64,000 nt of DNA, taken from Phycobacter azelaicus (GTDB lineage: Bacteria > Pseudomonadota > Alphaproteobacteria > Rhodobacterales > Rhodobacteraceae). The position numbers and the translations under genes are program-made. Under the pieces are notes generated by a model. That model ran no database searches and had not been told where the DNA came from. It saw only the letters and a list, made by a program, of their open reading frames with translations. The stretch is taken from contig NZ_WKFH01000003.1 in assembly GCF_014884385.1 (NCBI RefSeq), positions 1,162,001 through 1,226,000 on the forward strand. The letters run 5' to 3'. How positions within the stretch are numbered: position 1 is the stretch's first letter; every line of letters starts with the position of its first letter. Positions 16,846-24,844 of the stretch are shown here, piece after piece.

Positions 16846-18312
16846 TCAAAGGAAGGCGGTTTCATCAAAAGAGCGCAGTTTTCGGCTATGAAGGCGCGCC
16901 AAAGGCATACCACGCAGCTGTTCCATCGCGCGAATTCCGATCTGCAAATGACGCGAAACCTGGGTCTGGTAGAAATCGGACGCCATGCCGGGCAGCTTCA
17001 GTTCGCCATGCAGCGGTTTGTCCGACACGCACAACAACGTGCCGTAGGGCACACGGAAACGATAGCCATTTGCGGCGATCGTGGCGCTTTCCATATCCAG
17101 CGCAATGGCGCGCGATTGGCTCAGCCGCTGCACCGGCCCAGACTGGTCGCGCAGTTCCCAGTTGCGATTGTCGATGGTGGCCACGGTGCCAGTGCGCATG
17201 ATCCGTTTCAGATCGTAGCCTTCAAACTCGGTTACCTCGGCCACGGCCTGCTCCAACGCAATCTGGATTTCCGCCAGCGCCGGAATCGGGGTCCAGACCG
17301 GCAGGTCATCATCCAGCACGTGATCCTCGCGCAAATAGGCATGCGCCAGAACGAAATCACCCAGCGCCTGAGTGTTCCTGAGGCCAGCACAATGCCCCAC
17401 CATCAGCCAGGCATGGGGCCGCAGCACCGCGATATGATCTGTGGCGGTCTTGGCGTTTGACGGGCCGACACCAATGTTGACCAAAGTGATACCGCTGCCG
17501 TCTTCGCGCTTCAGATGGTAGGTCGGCATCTGCGGCAGCTTGGCCACGGTCGGGATCTCACCATCGGCATCGGTGATCTCGTGATCGCCGGTGCTGACAA
17601 AGCTAGTGTAGCCCGAAGCAGGATCAGCCAGTTGCGCGCGGGCATAGGCCTCAAACTCGGCCACGTAGAACTGATAGTTGGTGAACAGCACGTGGTTCTG
17701 GAAATGTGACGGATCGGTCGCGGTGTAATGCGCCAGTCGCGCCAGCGAATAGTCAATGCGCTGAGCGGTGAACAGTGACAGCGGCCCGGTGCCGTTGCTG
17801 GGCTGATGGGTCCCGTTGACGATGTCATCATTGGTGGTCGACAGATCCGGCACGTCAAAGACATCGCGCAGTGTGAACCCCGCCGCCCCCTCTTGCGGCA
17901 CCGTCAGGTCGGGCCGTGCGGCCACCGCAAAATGCACCGGGATCGGGGTGTCGGACGCACCAATGGTTACCGGCTGTCCGTGGTTTTCGATCAAAAGCCC
18001 GATTTGCTGCGTCAGGTAGTGGCGGAACAGATCCGGTCGCGTCACCGTGGTGGCATAGGTGCCGGGCATCGAGACATGACCAAAGCTGAGTCGGGAATCC
18101 ACCTGCGCATATGAAGAGGTGGTAAAGCGGATCTCAGGGTAGAACGCACGGATACGCTGGTCCTGCACAGCCGTGCCCGCCATCACTTGCATGAACCCGT
18201 CACACAGGAAATCGGTGGCCTGACGATAAAGCAGCTCAAGCCTCTCTACCGCCTTTGCAGGATCGGTGAATGTTTCGGGCTGAGGGTGTTCAGGAAGGCG
18301 GATTGTCGTCAT
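16846..18312 (-). CDS. amn: AMP nucleosidase
   Basis: Hydrolyses AMP to adenine and ribose 5-phosphate (488 residues, cytoplasmic). The N-terminal regulatory domain is followed by a nucleoside-phosphorylase-type catalytic domain from about residue 260. Motifs are VNIGVGPSNAKTATDHIAVLRPH, MVGHCAGLR and AIALDMESATIAANGYRF, which holds the usual ribose-binding Glu-Met-Glu-like element. The length fits bacterial Amn. Its start overlaps the stop of the adenine deaminase gene upstream by four bases, so the two enzymes are made together for purine nucleotide salvage or turnover. Confidence 0.93.
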   Translation of the reverse strand: MTTIRLPEHPQPETFTDPAKAVERLELLYRQATDFLCDGFMQVMAGTAVQDQRIRAFYPEIRFTTSSYAQVDSRLSFGHVSMPGTYATTVTRPDLFRHYLTQQIGLLIENHGQPVTIGASDTPIPVHFAVAARPDLTVPQEGAAGFTLRDVFDVPDLSTTNDDIVNGTHQPSNGTGPLSLFTAQRIDYSLARLAHYTATDPSHFQNHVLFTNYQFYVAEFEAYARAQLADPASGYTSFVSTGDHEITDADGEIPTVAKLPQMPTYHLKREDGSGITLVNIGVGPSNAKTATDHIAVLRPHAWLMVGHCAGLRNTQALGDFVLAHAYLREDHVLDDDLPVWTPIPALAEIQIALEQAVAEVTEFEGYDLKRIMRTGTVATIDNRNWELRDQSGPVQRLSQSRAIALDMESATIAANGYRFRVPYGTLLCVSDKPLHGELKLPGMASDFYQTQVSRHLQIGIRAMEQLRGMPLARLHSRKLRSFDETAFL

Positions 18313-20111
18313 TGAATAGGCTCTAATACAGGAATTTTCTGGAACGTACGGACGTCCACCAGCCCAAGATCCGAGATCCTGAGCTCCGGGATCACCACAA
18401 GCGCCAATAGCGAATGCTGCATATAGGCGTTGTTCAGCTTGCAGCCGGAGGCTTCCATCGCCTCGACCAGTTTTTGCGCCTTGGCGGCGACCTCGGTGGC
18501 GGGGCGGTTCGACATCAGGCCCGCGATGGGCAGTTCGACCAGCGCCAGTTCCTCTCCGTCCCGAAACAAGGTCACGCCACCGCCCACCTCGGCCAATCGA
18601 TTGGCCGCCAGTGCCATCTGCTCCCTGTCGGTGCCGACAACGATCATATGGTGGCTGTCATGGGCCACGGTTGAGGCCATGGCCACAGGTCCCTCGTACC
18701 CAAACCCGGAAACAAAGGCATTGGTGACACCGCCCGTGGCACGGTGACGTTCGACCAGGGCGATTTGGCAGACCTCGCCGGTGCCTTCGACCAAGCCGTC
18801 CACGACCGGAAGCTCAGCCTTGAGCGCCTTGGTCGGGGCCTGGTTTTCCACCACCCCGATCACATTGGCCGTAACCGAATTTGCACCCTCGGGCGCTTTC
18901 AGTTCGAAGTCGGCTGCCGTCAGGGTATGGCCCAGATGCACCGTCCCGGTCGCGCTGTCCGGCCAGTCAAAATGCGGGCATTCCACCAATACAGAGCCAT
19001 TTTCGGCCACGATTTGCCCCCGTGCAATCACCAGTTCGATAGGCAGCGTCCGCAGGTCGGACGTCAGGATCACATCGGCGCGGCGACCGGGGGTGATGGA
19101 TCCCAGTTCCCGCTCCAGCCCGAAATGGGTTGCCGTGTTGATCGTCGCCATCTGCAGGGCCACCACTGGATCGCAGCCACAGTCAATCGCATGGCGCACC
19201 ACCCGGTTCATATGGCCATCATGCACCAGCGTTCCCGAGTGGCAATCATCGGTGCACAGGATGAAATTGCGCGGATCGAGCCCCTTTTCGGTGATCGCGG
19301 TGATCTGCGCTTCGACGTCGTACCAGGCGGAGCCAAGCCGCACCATGGCACGCATGCCCTGGCGCATCCGGGCGATGGCATCCGCTTCGCAGGTGCCTTC
19401 GTGATCATCCGCCGGGCCGCCTGCCACATAGGCGGCGAAGTCGGGACCGAGATCAGGCGAGGCATAGTGACCGCCCACCGTCTTTCCGGCGCGCTGGGTG
19501 GCGGCGATCTCTGCCAGCATCTTAGGGTCCGCATTGGCAACGCCGGGGAAGTTCATCATCTCGCCCAGACCGATGATACCTGGCCATGCCATCGCTTCGG
19601 CGACATCCTCGGGCGAGATTTCATAGCCCGTGGTTTCCAGTCCGGGCGCCGAAGGGGCGCAACTGGGCATCTGGGTGAAGATATTGACCGGCTGCATCAG
19701 TGCCTCGTCATGCATCATCCGCACGCCTTCGAGGCCCAGCACATTGGCGATCTCATGCGGGTCGGTGAACATGGTGGTGGTACCATGGGGGATGACCGCC
19801 CGAGCAAATTCCGCCGGGGTCAGCATGCCGCTTTCGATATGCATATGCGCATCGCACAGGCCGGGGATCATGTAGCGGCCATTTGACTCGATCACGTTTG
19901 TGTCCGGCCCGGTGCAGTAGGAGGCATCGGGGCCGACATAGGCAATCCGGCCCGCAACGATGGCAATGTCGTGATCGTCCAGCACCTCGCGGGTGTGCAC
20001 ATTCACCCATTTGCCCTGCCGGATCACCATGTCCGCCGGGGCGCGGCCTGCGGCAACATCAATCAGTTTCGGGGCGGAATCGGGCCATGTGGGAAATGCG
20101 GTCTGTGTCAT
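18309..20111 (-). CDS. ade: Adenine deaminase
   Basis: Amidohydrolase of 600 residues that deaminates adenine to hypoxanthine and ammonia. The metal site motif DAHMHIESGML (near residues 90-100) is followed by FTDPHEIANVLG, later GHYASPDLG, and LCTDDCHSGTLVHDGHM with further metal ligands. The C-terminal adenine deaminase domain has ATGGVTNAFVSGFG and MASTVAHDSHHMIVVGTD. It is the first gene of ade-amn. The product of Amn, adenine, is its substrate, so AMP nitrogen can be released or the base returned as hypoxanthine. Confidence 0.95.
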   Translation of the reverse strand: MTQTAFPTWPDSAPKLIDVAAGRAPADMVIRQGKWVNVHTREVLDDHDIAIVAGRIAYVGPDASYCTGPDTNVIESNGRYMIPGLCDAHMHIESGMLTPAEFARAVIPHGTTTMFTDPHEIANVLGLEGVRMMHDEALMQPVNIFTQMPSCAPSAPGLETTGYEISPEDVAEAMAWPGIIGLGEMMNFPGVANADPKMLAEIAATQRAGKTVGGHYASPDLGPDFAAYVAGGPADDHEGTCEADAIARMRQGMRAMVRLGSAWYDVEAQITAITEKGLDPRNFILCTDDCHSGTLVHDGHMNRVVRHAIDCGCDPVVALQMATINTATHFGLERELGSITPGRRADVILTSDLRTLPIELVIARGQIVAENGSVLVECPHFDWPDSATGTVHLGHTLTAADFELKAPEGANSVTANVIGVVENQAPTKALKAELPVVDGLVEGTGEVCQIALVERHRATGGVTNAFVSGFGYEGPVAMASTVAHDSHHMIVVGTDREQMALAANRLAEVGGGVTLFRDGEELALVELPIAGLMSNRPATEVAAKAQKLVEAMEASGCKLNNAYMQHSLLALVVIPELRISDLGLVDVRTFQKIPVLEPIQ

Positions 20112-20303
20112 GCGCCAATTGTTCTGATTGCGCTCACGAGTGCAAGGGCCGGCGGGACTCTGTCATCAAAGGATCACCTTCTGAAAGAAGCGAAGAATGC
20201 TCTGCCGTGAAACAAACCGGTGCCGGTTTCCCCCTTGCCAGCGCTGGCCCGACGCGTGAGGCTGAGCGCAAAGCATCACGATACGACAACCGGAGTGAAA
20301 TCC

Positions 20304-21074
20304 ATGACCGTTACCGACCTGCGCCCCGATATGGACAGACAGAATATCGATCACTGGCAGGACCGGGTGGACCTTGCCGCCACCTTCCGCTGGGCCGAGC
20401 GGCTGAACATGCACGAAGGCGTCGCCAACCATTTCAGCCTGGCGGTGAACCGCGACGGCACACAGTTCCTGATGAACGCCAATCAGATGCATTTTGCCCG
20501 CATCACCGCCTCGAACCTTTTGCTGCTGGACGCGGATGATCCCACTACGATGGAGCGGCCCGATGCACCCGATCCCACCGCCTGGGGGCTGCACGGCTCG
20601 ATCCACCGGCTCTGCCCCCATGCGCGTTGCGTGATGCATGTGCATTCGATCTTTGCCACGGTTCTCGCCTCGCTTGCTGACAGCACCCTGCCGCCGATCG
20701 ACCAGAACACGGCGACCTTCTTCAACCGCTACGTGATCGACGACGGCTATGGCGGGCTCGCGTTTGAAGACGAAGGCGCCCGCTGCGCTGCGATGCTGAG
20801 CGATCCCAAGAAGAAGGTGATGATCATGGGCAATCACGGCGTTCTTGTGATCGGCGATGATCCGGGCGATGCGTTCAACCGGCTTTATTACTTTGAACGC
20901 GCGGCCGAGACCTATATCCGCGCGCTGCAAACCGGCCTGCCCCTGCGCCGCCTTTCCGATGAGATCGCCGAAAAGACCGCAGCCGAGCTGGACGACTACC
21001 CCGGTCAGGCCGAGGCGCATCTGCGCGAGATCAAAGCCGTTCTGGACGGTGAAGGATCCACCTACGCCAGCTGA
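20304..21074 (+). CDS. Class II aldolase/adducin family protein
   Basis: Zinc-dependent class II aldolase-like protein of 256 residues. Likely metal-binding histidines are in NHFSLAVN near residue 40, CVMHVHSIFATVL at about 110-122 and MGNHGVLVIGDDPGDAFNRLYYFERAAE at about 170-200. The family includes L-fuculose-1-phosphate aldolase, ribulose-5-phosphate epimerase and adducin-like proteins whose substrates are unknown. The ATG at 20304 is preferred; the frame continues upstream to 20220 without resemblance to the family. No sugar kinase or sugar transport gene is nearby, so the role stays open. Confidence 0.87.
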   Translation: MTVTDLRPDMDRQNIDHWQDRVDLAATFRWAERLNMHEGVANHFSLAVNRDGTQFLMNANQMHFARITASNLLLLDADDPTTMERPDAPDPTAWGLHGSIHRLCPHARCVMHVHSIFATVLASLADSTLPPIDQNTATFFNRYVIDDGYGGLAFEDEGARCAAMLSDPKKKVMIMGNHGVLVIGDDPGDAFNRLYYFERAAETYIRALQTGLPLRRLSDEIAEKTAAELDDYPGQAEAHLREIKAVLDGEGSTYAS

Positions 21075-21104
21075 TATGCACCAAGGCACAGGAGCGCAGT
21101 ACAT

Positions 21105-22304
21105 ATGCACGCGATTGCCGATACCACCAAGCTGATCCAAGACGGCGTGATCACCGCCGATCAGGCGCGCATCATCGAGTCCCGTGCGCGCGAGGCGATG
21201 ATTACTCTTGGCGTCAATGTAATCCTGTGCCTGGGCATTCTGGCCGCAACAGGCGGCTTCATCTTCTGGCTGGCCGAACCGGTCCCGGTAGCGATTGCGG
21301 GGCTTCTGATGACCGCAGGTGGCCTTTTGATCCTTGCGCGCACCGCTGAGATGTTCCGTATGTTCGGCAATGCCGCCACCTTGATCGGAGCTGGCATGCT
21401 GATCGGCGGCGCCACGCTGGAGCTGATGGAGAATTACGAGGACATCGCAGGCCTGCTTCTGATGCCCGCCGGGGGCGTTCTTCTTGCAGGACTTGCCTTG
21501 AGGTACTGGCGCGGAAGTCTGACCTCTCCTTTCGTGCTGGGGTCTTTGATCCTGATGGCGCTGGCCGTCCATATCATCGGGATCGAGGCGCTGAGCCATC
21601 AGAACGACATTGGCTCCCCCCTGCGCAATTTCGAGATGCTCTATTATGCAGCACTGCTGGCAGGTATCGGCGTGCTGATCGATGTGCGGCTGATCACGGC
21701 GCTGGCCCTGGCGCCCTTTGCGCAGGCGCTTGAAACCGGCAGCGCCTATTTTCACGCAGCCTATGTGTTCTATTCGCCCGAGCCGACGCTTTCGATCCTG
21801 CAGATGGCATTGCTCATTGCCCTGTGCCTTTGGCTGTCCCGCCGCCAGCCAGAGCGGATCTCCCGCCACCTTCGGACCCTTGTGATGCTGGCCTTCGTAG
21901 TGGCCAACCTCTGCGCGCTTGTTGGTTCGCTCTGGGGCGATTTCGTGGGTGAAACCATCTGGGGACCGGGGCGCTATTCCCACAGCTCCTATGAGGATTG
22001 GGAGAGTTTCGACGCTGCACGAAGTGCCTTCCGCCACCATGCCTTTGAGCTCACTGCTGGGCTCTATTCCGTTCTTTGGGCGCTGGTTCTTGCGGGCATG
22101 GTCATCTGGTCCGCCCAGCGGGGCGAGCGCGGGCTGTTCAATGCCTCGCTCACCTTTGGTGGGATCCATGCCTACACACAACTGTTCGAGAGCTTCGCGG
22201 ATGAGCCGCTGGCTTATGTGATAGGGGGCCTTGCGGCCATTCCGCTTGCTTGGGGGATCTGGCGCCTAAACGGCTGGATCAGCGCGCGGCAATACAGCGG
22301 CTAG
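21105..22304 (+). CDS. Polytopic membrane protein (DUF2157-like)
   Basis: Integral membrane protein of 399 residues with about ten hydrophobic helices and a short soluble N-terminus. That N-terminus (KLIQDGVITADQARIIESRA) resembles the start of DUF2157 proteins, where a helical hairpin precedes the membrane region. Helices begin at about residue 33 (LGVNVILCLGILAATGGFIF). A soluble loop around 285-310 is rich in Tyr, Ser and Asp. It follows the class II aldolase gene after 30 bases on the same strand, so they may be co-transcribed. No function is known. Confidence 0.7.
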   Translation: MHAIADTTKLIQDGVITADQARIIESRAREAMITLGVNVILCLGILAATGGFIFWLAEPVPVAIAGLLMTAGGLLILARTAEMFRMFGNAATLIGAGMLIGGATLELMENYEDIAGLLLMPAGGVLLAGLALRYWRGSLTSPFVLGSLILMALAVHIIGIEALSHQNDIGSPLRNFEMLYYAALLAGIGVLIDVRLITALALAPFAQALETGSAYFHAAYVFYSPEPTLSILQMALLIALCLWLSRRQPERISRHLRTLVMLAFVVANLCALVGSLWGDFVGETIWGPGRYSHSSYEDWESFDAARSAFRHHAFELTAGLYSVLWALVLAGMVIWSAQRGERGLFNASLTFGGIHAYTQLFESFADEPLAYVIGGLAAIPLAWGIWRLNGWISARQYSG

Positions 22305-23281
22305 GCACGCCGCAATTTCTGCGGCGTGGTCCCGAACTCACGGCGAAAGGCGCGGGTCATGGCACTGGGGTCCTCATATCCGCAGCGAAAGGCGATCTCG
22401 GCCACAGTGAGCGTCGTCTCCAGAACCAGCTTGCGCGCCTGTATCAGCCGGAGCCTGCGATAAACAGTCTGCGGAGAGGCCCCGAGTTCTGCTTTCATCC
22501 GCGCCTCAAGATCCTTTTGGCTGCGTCCGATCTGCCGGGCAATGGTGCCGATCGTCAATGGCTCTTCAAGGTTGGCCTGCATTGCCTCGATCGCCCGCAC
22601 CAAGGACCGGCTGCGCGCCAGCGGGATAACCTGCCCGCCCGTGGCCTCAGGACTCATGAAGAGGGCTGCAAGCTCAAGCCGCAGGGCCTGCCCGTGCCGT
22701 TCTGCGATCAGATCCAGCATCAGCTCAAACGCCGCCAGCGCACCGGAACAGGTGATCCGTTCCCCGTCGCGCACATGACGCAAGCGCTGCGCATCCACAG
22801 AGGGAAATGCCTCGGCAAATCCCGGCAATTCCTCCCAGTGGATCGTGGCGTGATACCCATCCAGTAGCCCCGCCGCCGCCAATAGCCATGCGCCCGCATC
22901 AAACCCCGCCATCACACCATAGCGTTGCGCGGCAGCCCGCAGGGCACGGCCCGTCGCCTCACTCGCCAATCGGCGGTAGTCGTAGCTCGGCATGGCGATC
23001 AGCATATCGCCGCTGCAATCGGCTAGGCGCGCGTGGGCCTTGACCTCCATCCCGGCCGAGGAAGTTGCCGTGTCCCCATCCAACGTCAGGAACCGCCAAC
23101 CGTAGATCCGCCGCCCCGCCAGCGTATTGGCAGCGCGCATGGGTTCGACCGTATTGGCAAGGCAGTGACCGGAAAAGGCATCGAACAGCAGCAGATCGAC
23201 TTGCTGCGGCGCGGCGGTATCTTTAATCCATCTCTGCACGGTTTTGCCTGTCACTGCATGATGTGAGCTTACTAGCATCAT
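22301..23281 (-). CDS. GlxA-type transcriptional regulator (DJ-1/PfpI + AraC HTH)
   Basis: Regulator of about 326 residues. An N-terminal class I glutamine amidotransferase-like (DJ-1/PfpI) domain senses a ligand, and a C-terminal AraC domain binds DNA. The AraC part is clear in TIGTIARQIGRSQKDLEARMK and in VAEIAFRCGYEDPSAMTRAFRREFGTTPQ. This architecture includes carnitine (CdhR), glycine-betaine (GbdR) and arginine (ArgR) regulators in Pseudomonas. It is divergent from an acyl-CoA dehydrogenase with only about 35 bases between starts, so it probably controls that gene. Adjacent ATGs at 23278 and 23281 are possible starts, and later GTG starts inside the N-terminus cannot be excluded. Confidence 0.85.
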   Translation of the reverse strand: MMLVSSHHAVTGKTVQRWIKDTAAPQQVDLLLFDAFSGHCLANTVEPMRAANTLAGRRIYGWRFLTLDGDTATSSAGMEVKAHARLADCSGDMLIAMPSYDYRRLASEATGRALRAAAQRYGVMAGFDAGAWLLAAAGLLDGYHATIHWEELPGFAEAFPSVDAQRLRHVRDGERITCSGALAAFELMLDLIAERHGQALRLELAALFMSPEATGGQVIPLARSRSLVRAIEAMQANLEEPLTIGTIARQIGRSQKDLEARMKAELGASPQTVYRRLRLIQARKLVLETTLTVAEIAFRCGYEDPSAMTRAFRREFGTTPQKLRRA

Positions 23282-23316
23282 AGGCTTTCCCGCAAGCGAG
23301 CAAGAAGGATCCCGTA

Positions 23317-24480
23317 ATGCAGTTTGGCATGAGCGAAGAACAGGCGATGATCGTCGACACCACCCGCGCCTTTGTCGAAAAGGAGCTCTACCCGCACGAG
23401 CTGGAAGTGGAGCGCAGCGGCCATCTGCCAATGGAGCTGATCAAGGAGATCCAGGCCAAGGCGATGGAGGCCGGGCTATATGCCGCCAACATGCCCGAAG
23501 AGGTCGGCGGTGCGGGCCTCGATACGCTCAGCTGGCTGATGTACGAAAAGGAGCTGGGCCGCGCAAATTATGCGCTGCATTGGACCTGCGTTGCGCGCCC
23601 GTCGAACATCCTACTGGCCGGCACGCAGGAGCAGAAAGAAAAGTACCTCTACCCCTGCATGAAAGGCGAAAAGTGGGACTGTCTGGCGATGACTGAACCG
23701 GGCGCTGGATCCGACCTGCGTGGCATGACAGCGACGGCACGGATCGATGGCGATGATTATGTCCTCAATGGCACAAAGCATTTCATCAGCCACGCCGATA
23801 TTGCCGATTTCGCCATCGTCTTTATGGCCACGGGCGAGGAGATGACGCCGCGCGGGCCGAAGAAGAAGATCACTGCCTTTTTCGTGGACAAAGGAACGCC
23901 GGGGTTCAGCGTGCGGGACGGATACCGGAACGTCAGCCACCGTGGCTATACCAACGCGGTGCTTGAGTTCGATGATTGCCGCCTGCCGAAATCGGCGATC
24001 CTGGGCGAAGTGGACAAGGGCTTCGAGGTGGCGAACACCTGGCTGGGGGCCACCCGCCTGCAAGTGGCGGCCACCTGCCTTGGCCGCGCCGAGCGCGCCT
24101 TGCAGCACGCGGTGGAGTACGCCGCCGAGCGCAAGCAGTTCGGCCAGCAGATCGGCAAGTTCCAGGGTGTCTCCTTCAAACTGGCGGATATGGCGCTCGA
24201 GCTGAAGGCAGCGAACCTATTGACATGGGAGGCGGGCTGGAAGTTCGATCAAGGCACCGTTACCGAAAGCGACATGTCCATGGCAAAGCTGAAAGCGACC
24301 GAAATGCTCGCCATGGTCGCCGATGAGGCAATCCAGATCCATGGCGGCATGGGCCTGATGGACGAGCTGCCACTGGAGCGCATCTGGCGCGATGCCCGGG
24401 TCGAACGGATCTGGGAAGGCACCAGCGAGATCCAGCGCCACATCATCAGCCGCGAACTGCTGCGCCCGCTTGGCGGGTAA
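23317..24480 (+). CDS. Acyl-CoA dehydrogenase
   Basis: FAD enzyme of 387 residues that oxidises an acyl-CoA to the enoyl-CoA. The FAD-binding segment CLAMTEPGAGSDLRGM lies at about 124-139 and YAAERKQFGQQIGKFQG at about 264-280. The likely catalytic base is E367 in RIWEGTSEIQRHI. The length is standard. AAGGATCCCG precedes the ATG. It is divergent from the GlxA-type regulator. A CoA ligase and a CaiD-like crotonase follow on the same strand, so the three probably degrade one short-chain acid. A crotonobetainyl-CoA/gamma-butyrobetainyl-CoA role is one option, not shown. Confidence 0.92.
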   Translation: MQFGMSEEQAMIVDTTRAFVEKELYPHELEVERSGHLPMELIKEIQAKAMEAGLYAANMPEEVGGAGLDTLSWLMYEKELGRANYALHWTCVARPSNILLAGTQEQKEKYLYPCMKGEKWDCLAMTEPGAGSDLRGMTATARIDGDDYVLNGTKHFISHADIADFAIVFMATGEEMTPRGPKKKITAFFVDKGTPGFSVRDGYRNVSHRGYTNAVLEFDDCRLPKSAILGEVDKGFEVANTWLGATRLQVAATCLGRAERALQHAVEYAAERKQFGQQIGKFQGVSFKLADMALELKAANLLTWEAGWKFDQGTVTESDMSMAKLKATEMLAMVADEAIQIHGGMGLMDELPLERIWRDARVERIWEGTSEIQRHIISRELLRPLGG

Positions 24481-24844
24481 ACGAAATGGTGCCAGACACA
24501 TGCAAATGCGGCTTTGGCCATAGCAAAGCCCTGCGCGTTTTAGGCGAGTTGTGCAATTTGGTCAGCCTTGCATACCTGTCGGTCGTGCCCGGCGAGATCA
24601 CGCGCATCGCACCTGTCCTGAAGAGACCGCTGATATGTGCAATGGAGGCCTTAAAATCGGTGCTCTTGAAAAAGTCGACCCCCCGGCACCATTACGGTCC
24701 GGGGGGCCTCCTAAATGTGCGGTCTAAAGCATCCCTACTCGTTCCGCACAACCATAAAGGGTTGAAAATGTTAACCAAAGGTTACCGACTCGAAGAAAAA
24801 CCGAGTGAAAAACCACTTTCCATGAAATTGCACGGGGTTTCACG
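24481..24844 (+). other. 364-base gap with a GC hairpin and inverted repeats
   Basis: The region has no convincing gene; an open frame at 24486-24848 has no protein-like character. It contains a strong hairpin (24679-24706; six C-G pairs then GG/CC and ACC/GGT) without a T-run on the plus strand, and a run of T's on the minus strand. An AT-rich promoter-like segment with two inverted repeats (24770-24786 and 24788-24806) lies just before the GTG start of the CoA ligase. The acyl-CoA dehydrogenase and the ligase may therefore have separate promoters. Confidence 0.55.
24770..24786. promoter_or_regulatory. Inverted repeat upstream of the CoA ligase gene
   Basis: GTTAACC-AAA-GGTTACC, six of seven positions symmetrical, about 60 bases before the GTG start. 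It may be an operator of a local regulator. Confidence 0.4.
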
